Assembly (NCBI GenBank): GCA_050178795.1
Contig: JBFXFT010000007.1
Coordinates: forward strand, 1-64,000
Length of the DNA stretch: 64,000 bases
Reading direction: 5' to 3'
Source: STF1-184 sp050178795
GTDB taxonomy: Bacteria; Bacillota; Clostridia; Christensenellales; UBA1242
In this document: in pieces, positions 1-7,490 of the stretch
Numbering within the stretch: the first letter of the stretch is position 1
Layout: each line of letters starts with the position of its first letter
Notes under the pieces: generated by a model
The model's database searches: none
What the model was told of the DNA's origin: nothing
Seen by the model: the letters and a program-made list of their open reading frames with translations, nothing else
Made by a program: the position numbers and the translations under genes

Positions 1-50
1 CTACCACACCATTTACTGGTTGAACCTTTACAGGTTTACCAGTTTTTTTA
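1..50 (+). repeat. 50-bp repeat, copy 1 (3'-end/terminator element)
   Basis: This sequence recurs at 1662-1711 with 47 of 50 identical bases. It contains a stem-loop (ACTGGT at 15-20, ACCAGT at 38-43, with an inner AACC/GGTT pairing) followed by a T-run, so it probably terminates a plus-strand gene that lies left of the window. In one frame it reads through to a TAA at 52-54, so the tail of a coding sequence cannot be excluded. Confidence 0.6.
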
Positions 51-90
51 TGCCTAAAAGTAGAATTCTTTGGCACAATTAGTTGATTTT

Positions 91-118
91 TAAAAAAGAG
101 CCTAATGACTCTTTTTTA
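91..118 (+). terminator. Intrinsic terminator (bidirectional)
   Basis: A nine-base perfect stem (AAAAAAGAG at 92-100 with CTCTTTTTT at 109-117) around an eight-base loop. The A-tract and T-tract let it work on either strand. It follows the repeat hairpin at the left edge and precedes the first full gene. Confidence 0.7.
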
Positions 119-194
119 TTTACTAACAATCTAGATATTGACTTTAAACCAATTCAATAGTACAATATTATTGTATAATTAAAAAGGAAGTATT

Positions 195-1037
195 ATGAAA
201 TCTTTTAGTGGAGAAATGCTTGGAGAACCTATTAATTCAATTACTTATGGTCAAGAACCAAAAGCATTTGAAAAATGGCATCAAATAATAACAATTAAAA
301 ATATTAAAAAAAGACATAAAGCAATTGATTCCTTGCTAAACACAATGATAACCAACAAGGAAACAAATGGATTTTTTAGTGCACAAGATGAAATAGTTAT
401 CCGCGTTTTTCCGCCTTGTAGTATAAAACTTGATGATAAAAATTTATATTATGATTTTTTTGATACTTTAAAAGAAAATTTTGAAACCAATCAATTAAAA
501 GAAAAGCCAATGTCTGAACTTGGTCTAATAAGTTATACGATTAAAATGGTAACTCAAAATTATTTTGGGGCGGTACCAACCGACCTTAATTTAAGACATA
601 GGCTTACGGCAATACGACCTGATGAAAATGATAATATGGTTGTTCCCTCTATTTCAAATTTAAAAGGAAGAGATTCAGCCGCTTGTGTAGAACTTGCAAG
701 TTCTGCTCATAATTTATGGCTTTTAAGTGGTAATAAATCTTATTTTGTACATGCTAAAGACTGCGCATTGGATGAATCACAAGATGGACACGCTTTTGTG
801 TTTGTTGAAAAACCAGATAATTTTGTTTTGTATGACCTGGCAAGAAATAAGCTTAAAAATATAGATTTTAATCCCATAGAAAAGATTTTGAACGATAAAC
901 CTCTTGTAATAAATAATGAGGTTTATACAAATGCAAGATTTGTGAATGCAAAAGATGTAACACAAAACCAAAAGATAGATGAAAACATGGCTAATTTGCC
1001 ACAAGAAACAACCGAAGTTAAAGAAGTTACTTTTTAA
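195..1037 (+). CDS. Unknown protein, possible papain/transglutaminase-like fold
   Basis: A 280-residue cytoplasmic protein with no signal peptide or membrane segment. I do not recognise the family with certainty. The second half has a C-x-E-L arrangement at Cys164, then Gly-His-Ala at 198-200 followed by a hydrophobic strand, then Tyr-Asp-Leu with Asp214. Order and spacing fit the Cys-His-Asp triad of transglutaminase or papain-like folds; that is inference from the pattern only. The start has a Shine-Dalgarno AGGAAG seven bases upstream and a TATAAT box at 174-179. The GNAT gene begins 44 bases downstream, so the two may be co-transcribed. The N-terminal 150 residues are polar and mixed alpha/beta with no motif I can name. 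Confidence 0.85.
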   Translation: MKSFSGEMLGEPINSITYGQEPKAFEKWHQIITIKNIKKRHKAIDSLLNTMITNKETNGFFSAQDEIVIRVFPPCSIKLDDKNLYYDFFDTLKENFETNQLKEKPMSELGLISYTIKMVTQNYFGAVPTDLNLRHRLTAIRPDENDNMVVPSISNLKGRDSAACVELASSAHNLWLLSGNKSYFVHAKDCALDESQDGHAFVFVEKPDNFVLYDLARNKLKNIDFNPIEKILNDKPLVINNEVYTNARFVNAKDVTQNQKIDENMANLPQETTEVKEVTF

Positions 1038-1081
1038 ATTTATATACTAAAAATACCAAACTTATTAGGAGAAACTGTAAT

Positions 1082-1561
1082 ATGGAACTTCAAGATAAAA
1101 TGGGAAAGAAATATTCAATTCATATAATGAAAGAAGAAGATAACTTTAAAAAAATAATCATCTCTAAAATAAATGAGTTGTGGATGCAAGTAGATGAATC
1201 ATTATTATCTCATTACCTCTCTACAAAATACTCTTGTGATGAATTACCCACAACGTTTGTTGTTACAGACGAAGATAAATTAGTAGGGTTTTGTAGTTTA
1301 CTTAGAACAGATGTTGCTTATCGTACAGATATTTTTCCTTGGTTTGGCAATTGTTTTGTGTTAGAAAAATATCGCCATATGGGAATTATGACCGCAATGC
1401 AAGAATTTGTTTGCCAATATGCCAATGAAAAAGGATTTAAAAAAATTTATTTATGGACGGAAGATAATACTTTATATTTGAAAGCAGGTTGGAAATATTT
1501 AGAAAATATTCAAGTAGATAAAAACATAAATGCTTACTTGTTTTATAAAAATATAAAATAA
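1082..1561 (+). CDS. GNAT-family N-acetyltransferase
   Basis: A 159-residue protein with the GNAT layout. A beta hairpin around residues 55-75 (TTFVVTDEDKLVGFCSL) is followed by an acetyl-CoA-binding motif A region (FVLEKYRHMGIMTAMQEFV), then a beta strand and helix ending in LKAGWKYLE, typical of the C-terminal GNAT motif. The pyrophosphate loop reads R-H-M-G-I-M rather than the usual Q/R-x-x-G-x-G/A, a mild divergence. Acetyl-CoA-dependent acetylation of a small amine or protein is the family function; the substrate is not predictable. The start has TAGGAG nine bases upstream. The hairpin in the repeat at 1662-1711 should terminate the transcript. Confidence 0.85.
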   Translation: MELQDKMGKKYSIHIMKEEDNFKKIIISKINELWMQVDESLLSHYLSTKYSCDELPTTFVVTDEDKLVGFCSLLRTDVAYRTDIFPWFGNCFVLEKYRHMGIMTAMQEFVCQYANEKGFKKIYLWTEDNTLYLKAGWKYLENIQVDKNINAYLFYKNIK

Positions 1562-1661
1562 TATGAACAAAGTTAGTCGATTTTTAAAATTAACAAATTT
1601 GGACAAATATAAAAAACAACTTTTCGCATATTTAATTTGTTCGAATATAGGGCTATTCGGG

Positions 1662-1711
1662 CTACCACATCATTTACTGGTTGAACCTTTATGGGTTTAC
1701 CAGTTTTTTTA
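1662..1711 (+). repeat. 50-bp repeat, copy 2, with terminator hairpin
   Basis: The second copy of the element at 1-50 (47 of 50 identical). The stem ACTGGT (1676-1681) pairs with ACCAGT (1699-1704), and a run of eight Ts follows, consistent with termination of the GNAT gene transcript. Just upstream is a separate small hairpin, CGAATA at about 1642 with TATTCG at about 1654. Identity between the copies stops abruptly after the T-run. Confidence 0.6.
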
Positions 1712-1817
1712 TTTTTGATATTATTAGTAGCCTTATTTTGGGGTTGATGTTAAAATAGGAATGTTGGAAACTGTTTTTATTACAAAACCAATATATTTTT
1801 TAAATTGAGGAGAATGT

Positions 1818-2699
1818 ATGAAAAAATTATTGCTCTTATTTTCAGTTTTATTAATCGCAACTTTTATTGCAACCACCCCACTCACTAAAGTTTATGCCGA
1901 CACTATCCCTAGCCCAAGTTTATCTATTGCCGTTGTAGGAATAGAAGGCAATTATTACGTGGACCTACTTGTAGATGAGGCTGTAAACACAACTTCTTCT
2001 GACGCGGTGTACTCTGCACTAAATGTGAGTTTTATAGAATATGCAGACGCTTTGAGGGCTTATAGGAATGCTAGTTCTAACGCCTATTGGATACTAGACA
2101 ATGTTATACCCGTTATAAGCGGACAAAACCTAACCTTAACAGACGCCGAAACGACTAGTTTTCATTATAGACCCACCACTTTTAGAATTGTTATTATTAA
2201 AGAAAACAAAGACATTATTGTAACTGATTATGTAACAATAACTCAATATAGTTCCTTAATGACGGTTAATTTAAGTGACAATGTTAGTTTAATGGCTGGA
2301 GAAACCACAATATATGAGTTTACAGGACTTGTTACTGAAAATGCCAACACAGGAACAATCATTTTGGGGTTTTTATATAGGCTACTACTAACGCTTTTAG
2401 TGGAACTTTTAATAGCCATATTCATTTTTAAATTTACAAAAAAACAGGCTATAAAAATAATAGTGCTTATCAACATTGCAACGCAAATTATTGCCAATTT
2501 ACTATTATTTGTGTTAGTTGGCTTTATTGTAAACCCTATAATTAACTTCCCTTACGTGTTTTTGGGAACAGAGTTACTTGTTGTTGGTTTAGAGATGGTC
2601 GCTTACTATTTTTTAATAAAAGATTACGACAAGAAAAAACTTTTATTATATGCACTGGTTGCAAATTTAGTTACAGCACTTCTTAGTTTTATAGTATAA
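1818..2699 (+). CDS. Secreted/membrane protein, unknown: signal peptide, extracytoplasmic domain, four C-terminal helices
   Basis: A 293-residue protein. Residues 1-27 form a classical signal peptide ending in VYA before Asp28. About 150 residues of extracytoplasmic beta-rich sequence follow. From roughly residue 180 there are four hydrophobic helices separated by short basic loops (KFTKKQ, KDYDKKK). This gives an externally exposed sensing or binding domain on a small membrane bundle. I do not recognise a named family. GGAG lies eight bases before the ATG. The gene is bounded by the repeat terminator upstream and a bidirectional terminator at 2712-2743, so it is probably monocistronic. Confidence 0.85.
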   Translation: MKKLLLLFSVLLIATFIATTPLTKVYADTIPSPSLSIAVVGIEGNYYVDLLVDEAVNTTSSDAVYSALNVSFIEYADALRAYRNASSNAYWILDNVIPVISGQNLTLTDAETTSFHYRPTTFRIVIIKENKDIIVTDYVTITQYSSLMTVNLSDNVSLMAGETTIYEFTGLVTENANTGTIILGFLYRLLLTLLVELLIAIFIFKFTKKQAIKIIVLINIATQIIANLLLFVLVGFIVNPIINFPYVFLGTELLVVGLEMVAYYFLIKDYDKKKLLLYALVANLVTALLSFIV

Positions 2700-2711
2700 A
2701 TTGTTAATAAT

Positions 2712-2743
2712 AAAAAAAGAATGGTTTTTAATCATTCTTTTTT
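2712..2743. terminator. Bidirectional intrinsic terminator
   Basis: An 11-base perfect stem, AAAAAAGAATG at 713-723 with CATTCTTTTTT at 733-743 (add 2000). It serves the convergent genes ending at 2699 (+) and 2742 (-) and overlaps the stop codon of the latter. Confidence 0.85.
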
Positions 2744-3287
2744 ATTTAATTTCTTTAATTTTTACTTCTAATTTTTTATTTTTACTAAAACACGAATATA
2801 GATAAGAAGCAATTGTTGATACAAGGAATATTGTTTCGCTAATCATAGCTGGATAAGATTTTACGCAAAATGCATAAACTAGCCACAATGAAGACGCTAA
2901 AATTGCAAAGAGTTTTATGTTTTTTAAATTATCAATCCACACCGATGTTGTAAAAATTATGTTTGAGGCAATTGCAATAAGGTCATACCACCCTGAAAAT
3001 GTAAATATAACGCCAGAAGTTGATACAATATAAAAGAAGAATAATACAAAGATGGACCTAAGCCATTTGTATTTTTCTTTTAGTGAAAAAACAAACTCGC
3101 GAATCATACCAATAAAGTAAAAGATTCCGCCAGTAAGGGCAGAAATTAAGATGAAATGAATACCATATAAAAAGTCTGAAACTATGCGCACATAAAGCAA
3201 TTTTTTGCGAGAAACTTGCCAAAAAGCAAACGAACTTATTGCAAGTGCCAAATATCCAATAATTTGTGCAATAATGTATTGGTTCAT
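2742..3287 (-). CDS. YgjV-like small multispanning membrane protein
   Basis: About 181 residues with six or so hydrophobic segments and short polar loops. The N-terminal pattern (IIGYLALAISSFAFWQ then KKLLYVRIVSDFLYG) resembles the Imp-YgjV family of bacterial inner-membrane proteins, whose function is unknown. An in-frame ATG lies 15 bases further upstream at 3302, but AGGGG followed by seven bases sits just before the ATG at 3287, so I take 3287 as the start. The C-terminal tail is lysine-rich and probably cytoplasmic. Confidence 0.8.
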   Translation of the reverse strand: MNQYIIAQIIGYLALAISSFAFWQVSRKKLLYVRIVSDFLYGIHFILISALTGGIFYFIGMIREFVFSLKEKYKWLRSIFVLFFFYIVSTSGVIFTFSGWYDLIAIASNIIFTTSVWIDNLKNIKLFAILASSLWLVYAFCVKSYPAMISETIFLVSTIASYLYSCFSKNKKLEVKIKEIK

Positions 3288-3412
3288 ACCACTACCCCTC
3301 ATATTGTTGTAAATATTTTAGCATAAATTTAACACAAAACAAACTTAAGTGATTAAAATATGGTTAAGTTAACTCATTAATGATTAAGATAGCATTTACA
3401 CAATGGTTCCAA

Positions 3413-3441
3413 TTGACAACCTTAAAAGCATACTCTATACT
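3413..3441 (+). promoter_or_regulatory. Sigma-A-type promoter of the lipoprotein gene at 3475
   Basis: A perfect -35 TTGACA at 3413-3418 and -10 TATACT at 3436-3441 with a 17-base spacer. It is the closest match to the housekeeping consensus seen in this window. Confidence 0.8.
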
Positions 3442-3474
3442 TATCTTAAATATAATAAATTGAGGTAAAAAAAT

Positions 3475-3927
3475 ATGAAAAATAAAATTGCAAACATTTT
3501 TATAGTTTTAATGGCAATATTTGTGCTTGGCGGCTGTGAACTTAACTTTTTTAACACTACTTCAACACCTGAGTCAATGGTAGGAATTTACAAGTTTGAA
3601 TCCTTATTGGTAAATGACGAGGACCAAACAGACACCATGGTTGGACCAGACTCAACTATGTACTATTACTTTGGACAAGACGGCACTCATTTTACAGTTT
3701 TGTCAACCTCTGGGTCGCCTTACGAGTCTAGAAACATAACTACTTACACATACAATGAAGGCAGTTTGACAGTAGATACTACAACATATACCGTTTATGA
3801 AAAGAACAATATACTATATTTAACTACAACCTTTGGAAGCGTTGATAACTTACAAGACTTAGTTATGACATTCTCTTATGTAGATGCAACAACTAGTCAA
3901 GCAATCACTGATTATTTCATCAATTAA
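3475..3927 (+). CDS. Small lipoprotein, unknown
   Basis: A 150-residue protein with a lipoprotein signal peptide ending in the lipobox LGGC (Cys21), so it should be lipid-anchored on the outer face of the membrane. The mature part is a compact beta-rich domain, with alternating strands such as MYYYFGQDGTHFTVL and TYTVYEKNNILYLTT, reminiscent of small lipocalin-like or META-like lipoproteins. The family is not identified. TGAGG lies ten bases before the ATG, and a strong promoter stands at 3413-3441. It is monocistronic, with a terminator at 3941-3970. Confidence 0.88.
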   Translation: MKNKIANIFIVLMAIFVLGGCELNFFNTTSTPESMVGIYKFESLLVNDEDQTDTMVGPDSTMYYYFGQDGTHFTVLSTSGSPYESRNITTYTYNEGSLTVDTTTYTVYEKNNILYLTTTFGSVDNLQDLVMTFSYVDATTSQAITDYFIN

Positions 3928-3940
3928 TTCATATTTAATT

Positions 3941-3970
3941 AAAAAGCAGCACGATTTGTGCTGCTTTTTT
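3941..3970. terminator. Bidirectional intrinsic terminator
   Basis: A 12-base stem, AAAAAGCAGCAC with GTGCTGCTTTTT, around a five-base loop, between the convergent genes ending at 3927 (+) and 3976 (-). Confidence 0.88.
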
Positions 3971-3975
3971 ATAAA

Positions 3976-4455
3976 CTATTTATTGTTTTCGTATTCGTCG
4001 TAATCAAATAGACGCTCATTTTCTCTTTCGCGCCATTCCTCATCTTCCTTTGCCTTTTTTGCTCTTTCTTCATCCATTGCGTCAAATTTATCTTGCTGTA
4101 TAACATCAAATTCTTTATCAACACCAAAGATACAAAAAACGGCAGCGGCAGCTCCTAACATATCTCCACTATAGCCATAATTATAAGAGAATTTATATTT
4201 GTCTTCATTTAAATAAATGGTGTCGTTAGTAATATAACCAATTTCAACGTCAAAATCAGAATACCTCAATATTGAATGGATTCTGTTATAAGACAAATAG
4301 CCTAATTGACGTTCACATCCATTGAAGTAACCATATATTTCACCATTATTTGTATATTGACCCCTGTATACTTCTCTGCCCTTGCGGTCAAAACCATACA
4401 CTTTATTGTCTCTAAATACGCCATAAACTGAATTTCCCCAATATATTTCGCCCAT
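3976..4455 (-). CDS. Unknown protein, possible beta-flower domain with charged tail
   Basis: A 159-residue cytoplasmic protein. The first 90 residues are a series of short aromatic-rich strands (VYGVFRDNKVYGFD, then IYGYFNGCERQLGYLS) that resemble the repeated strands of 4-fold beta-flower domain proteins; this assignment is tentative. A short hydrophobic stretch (MLGAAAAVFCIFG, around 100-112) is followed by a highly charged helical tail rich in Glu, Lys and Arg. The stop is TAG, one of six in the window. GAGAGG lies nine bases before the ATG. Confidence 0.8.
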   Translation of the reverse strand: MGEIYWGNSVYGVFRDNKVYGFDRKGREVYRGQYTNNGEIYGYFNGCERQLGYLSYNRIHSILRYSDFDVEIGYITNDTIYLNEDKYKFSYNYGYSGDMLGAAAAVFCIFGVDKEFDVIQQDKFDAMDEERAKKAKEDEEWRERENERLFDYDEYENNK

Positions 4456-4670
4456 ATATAAAACCTCTCAATATGTAACTATACATAGTCTACAACTGTT
4501 TTTTAAATTTGTCAATATGGCATTTATTTATTAGATATAAATACTAAAAAACGTTTTTTGTTGAATTATTCTACTTAATGTGTTAAACTTAGTTTACATT
4601 TTTATTTAGTTGTAATATTTCCTTTGCAACATAATTAACTTGAGATAAATTTGATAAAAGGAATTTAAAT

Positions 4671-5465
4671 ATGTTAAAAATTATTTTATTTAGCGGACTT
4701 GCCGGCATACTTGGCACTGGTCTTGGCGGTTTTTTGGGGATTTTTTTTGGAAAGAAGACCGAAAAAACCATAAGCCGTGTACTTACCTTTGCAAGTGGAA
4801 TAATGGTGAGTATAGCACTTTTTGACTTGATACCAGAAGCCTATAACTTGAGTAATTCGTTCATAACGGTAGGAGGAGTTGCAATAGGAGTTGCCATTAT
4901 ATTTGCATTTAACCACTACATTGATAGAATGACCCAAAAGGCAAAAAACAACATAAAAACACACGACAGTTTGGAAAGTTTGCACCACCAAGAAGGTCTG
5001 CTTTTAAACCCTCAACAAAAGCATAATTTGCTTCGTGCAGGAATTATTATGCTAGTTGCAATTTCTATACACAATATTCCAGAGGGCATGGCTATTGGTG
5101 CTTCAAACGCCGTTAGTTTTAACCTAAGTTTAACCCTTGCAGTGCTTTTAACTTTGCACAATATTCCAGAAGGCATGGCAATTTCGGTTCCACTATCTAT
5201 TGGAGGAGTTAATAAAGTTAAAACTATTCTTTTAGTTATACTTGCTGGAAGTACAACCGTTATTGGCGGTGCACTTGGAGCAATGCTTGGCTCGTTAGGC
5301 GGAATAATAACCGCTATTGCCCTATCATTTGCGGCTGGAGCCATGCTTTACGTAACATTTTGTGAAATTATTCCAGAATCAGTTTTAATGGAACATGGTA
5401 GCGTTCCCTCACTATTTGCAATTGCAGGTATTTTGACGGGCTTTATGCTTACCACATTGATGTAA
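4671..5465 (+). CDS. ZIP-family metal transporter (paralogue 1)
   Basis: A 264-residue protein with the eight-helix ZIP topology. Two copies of the HNIPEGMA motif in helices IV and V form the binuclear metal site; the family imports Zn2+, Fe2+ or Mn2+, or moves Zn outward in some members. A Gly-rich first helix (GLAGILGTGLGGFLG) and SRVLTFASGIMV complete the signature. The loop between helices III and IV carries only a few histidines, unlike the paralogue at 23540. Upstream are TTGAAT (4561-4566) and TAAACT (4584-4589) with a 17-base spacer, and AAAGGAA before the ATG. It is monocistronic, ending at the hairpin at 5483-5515. Confidence 0.93.
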   Translation: MLKIILFSGLAGILGTGLGGFLGIFFGKKTEKTISRVLTFASGIMVSIALFDLIPEAYNLSNSFITVGGVAIGVAIIFAFNHYIDRMTQKAKNNIKTHDSLESLHHQEGLLLNPQQKHNLLRAGIIMLVAISIHNIPEGMAIGASNAVSFNLSLTLAVLLTLHNIPEGMAISVPLSIGGVNKVKTILLVILAGSTTVIGGALGAMLGSLGGIITAIALSFAAGAMLYVTFCEIIPESVLMEHGSVPSLFAIAGILTGFMLTTLM

Positions 5466-5482
5466 ATAAAGGTTTAAATATT

Positions 5483-5515
5483 AAAAAAGATGAAAATTAA
5501 TTTTCATCTTTTTTT
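5483..5515. terminator. Bidirectional intrinsic terminator
   Basis: A near-perfect palindrome (AAAAAAGATGAAAAT with its complement ATTTTCATCTTTTTT) between the ZIP gene (+) and the MFS gene (-). Confidence 0.88.
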
Positions 5516-5540
5516 TTATGTCTTTAAAATATTTAATGGT

Positions 5541-6740
5541 TTATTTCGCGTTATTTACAGATGCTTCTGCAAAGTTTTTTTCAAGTCTACCTGTTACAAG
5601 TATTTGTAAAGCCATTATAATCGAGCATACACCAATCAATATTTGTAAGAATATAGGGCTAGAAACTAGGCTGACGGCAAGTAAAACGCCATATCCAAGG
5701 ATTCGTCCAAGTTCTATTGCTAAGTCTGTTATTGCCATATTTTCAACTATATATTCGTGCAATTTGACCGACCTTATAGTGTTGTTAATTTGCACAGATC
5801 TAATTGTAATAGTAAAAGTATTGGCTAGTTGATATACCAAATTAAATATAATAATAGTCAACACTGAAAAGTTAAACACAATCACTAACATACTTATTCC
5901 AGTAATCGCCGCTAACCATATAAAAATAGACTTTTTATAGGAATATTTGCGCAAATACCAAATGGAGACTAGTACCGATAACGCGCCAATAATAGAGCCA
6001 AAAATTCCAAGGCTTGTATTGGTACCATAAGCGAGCAATATAAAATAAGTGATAAGTGTAGTTGTAATTTGCAAAAATCCATTTAAATATTGGTCAAAAA
6101 ATATTGGTGTAAATAATTTAACATTGCTGCGTATAGCGCCAAAGTACTTTTTTAAAGAATATGTATGAGAGGAAAATATTGGCTCGTATTTAATAAATAA
6201 AGAGACAATAAATTCTAACGAAATAATGACTAACAAAATGATACAAGTTATTTCAAAGGACAAAAAGTCAATTGATAGGCCAAATAAAATTGGCAAGAAT
6301 ATTGTAACGATTCTTTTTAATATAGAGGTTGCAACAAAAAAAGATTTTGCCTTTGCAGAAGCCACAAGTTCGTTTCTGATTGAGTTATAACTAACCCAAT
6401 ATATACCCTCTGAGGCACCAAGTAAAATTGCAACCATCCAATAATAATCTAACAATTTGTCTGAAAATAATATTAGAAGTATTACGGCAGGAATTCGTAT
6501 AAAAATTCCTAATTTAAAAAATGTCAATTTGTTAAATTTTTTAATGATTGGGCTAAATAATTGGTAAAAAAGCGCCAAAGAGCCATACATAATAAGAAAG
6601 TATATCGCTACGTTTGAAACCGTATCAACAGATATGCTAATGATGTGCGCAACCAAAAATGTGTCTGTAAAAATGGCTATAATGGCGGTAAGTGCGCTAA
6701 TTGATAATAAAAGTTGACAATTTTTAGTCATTTTTTCCAT
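5541..6740 (-). CDS. MFS-type transporter
   Basis: A 399-residue protein with about 12 hydrophobic helices and a central basic loop, the usual size and layout of the Major Facilitator Superfamily. The substrate cannot be inferred. The ATG at 6740 has AAGGA eight bases upstream, and the gene starts inside the 3' end of the HAD gene (17-base overlap), so the two are translationally coupled. A coupled sugar-phosphatase-like HAD and a transporter suggest uptake or efflux of a phosphorylatable metabolite; that is inference. Confidence 0.87.
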   Translation of the reverse strand: MEKMTKNCQLLLSISALTAIIAIFTDTFLVAHIISISVDTVSNVAIYFLIMYGSLALFYQLFSPIIKKFNKLTFFKLGIFIRIPAVILLILFSDKLLDYYWMVAILLGASEGIYWVSYNSIRNELVASAKAKSFFVATSILKRIVTIFLPILFGLSIDFLSFEITCIILLVIISLEFIVSLFIKYEPIFSSHTYSLKKYFGAIRSNVKLFTPIFFDQYLNGFLQITTTLITYFILLAYGTNTSLGIFGSIIGALSVLVSIWYLRKYSYKKSIFIWLAAITGISMLVIVFNFSVLTIIIFNLVYQLANTFTITIRSVQINNTIRSVKLHEYIVENMAITDLAIELGRILGYGVLLAVSLVSSPIFLQILIGVCSIIMALQILVTGRLEKNFAEASVNNAK

Positions 6741-7380
6741 TTGTAATGTCCTTCAAATTTATTTTATAGTCATAATCACAGTTAAAATTTTTATTTAACT
6801 CGTTTTCTATGAGTACAGTTTTTGCACCATATTTTTTTGCCATATTAATTGTTTTGTATGAGTCCTCAAATATAATAAGTTTGTTTGATGGCACATTAAA
6901 AAACTCTTCACTATTTTTTATACAGTGTTCTTTGTTTAAATTTGTATCAAGCATTGAATAAATTTTTGCAAAATGATTATATGTTCCAAAATGGTTTAAA
7001 ATTGCCTTTATTGCCTCACCTTTATTTGAGGATAAAATAAAGAACTTTTTGTTCTTAAAAGTTTCTAACACTTCTGCAACATAGCCAAAAGGTTTTAAGC
7101 CATCTTTAATTGCACTTTCAATATAATAAGCAATTTTTTGCTTCATATATGCGTCAAAGTCTATTTGCTTGTTAAAATCTTTAGTTATTACCTCAAATAC
7201 TACCCTATCTGTTTGACCTATATACTCTTTCATATATCTATCGTCAAAAATTATGCCGTAACTTGCAAAAGCTTTACTTATTGCAGCCCACGCGTATGGC
7301 TCTGTATCTGCAACTGTTCCATCAAAGTCAAATATTATTGCTTCACTTTTATTTATTAAATCAAATAGTCTTTTGTCCAT
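6724..7380 (-). CDS. HAD-superfamily phosphatase (beta-PGM/phosphoglycolate phosphatase-like)
   Basis: A 218-residue protein with the HAD motif I DFDGTVADTE near residue 19, a four-helix type cap domain, motif II Ser in FILSSNKGE, a motif III lysine region, and motif IV IIFEDSYKTINMA (acidic pair). This is subfamily I hydrolase architecture, acting on small phosphorylated metabolites. The start has GAGG seven bases upstream of the ATG. Its 3' end overlaps the start of the MFS gene at 5541, giving a two-gene operon. Confidence 0.9.
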   Translation of the reverse strand: MDKRLFDLINKSEAIIFDFDGTVADTEPYAWAAISKAFASYGIIFDDRYMKEYIGQTDRVVFEVITKDFNKQIDFDAYMKQKIAYYIESAIKDGLKPFGYVAEVLETFKNKKFFILSSNKGEAIKAILNHFGTYNHFAKIYSMLDTNLNKEHCIKNSEEFFNVPSNKLIIFEDSYKTINMAKKYGAKTVLIENELNKNFNCDYDYKINLKDITNGKND

Positions 7381-7444
7381 AGTCGCCTCAAAATTTAATA
7401 TGCTTATTATATCATAAATAAAAAATATGACTATAAATTATAAT

Positions 7445-7475
7445 AAAAAAAGCGAATATTTTTTATTCGCTTTTT
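7445..7475. terminator. Intrinsic terminator
   Basis: A 12-base stem, AAAAAGCGAATA with TATTCGCTTTTT, just downstream of the lipoprotein gene (minus strand, ending at 7491); the flanking A and T tracts make it bidirectional. Confidence 0.85.
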
Positions 7476-7490
7476 ACTTATTAAAATGTT

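Noticed and set aside
1563..1718. 51-codon open frame starting right after the GNAT stop
   Set aside because: No ribosome-binding site, it overlaps the repeat terminator, and it would end in TGA, which no other gene here does. It is more likely a 3'-UTR.
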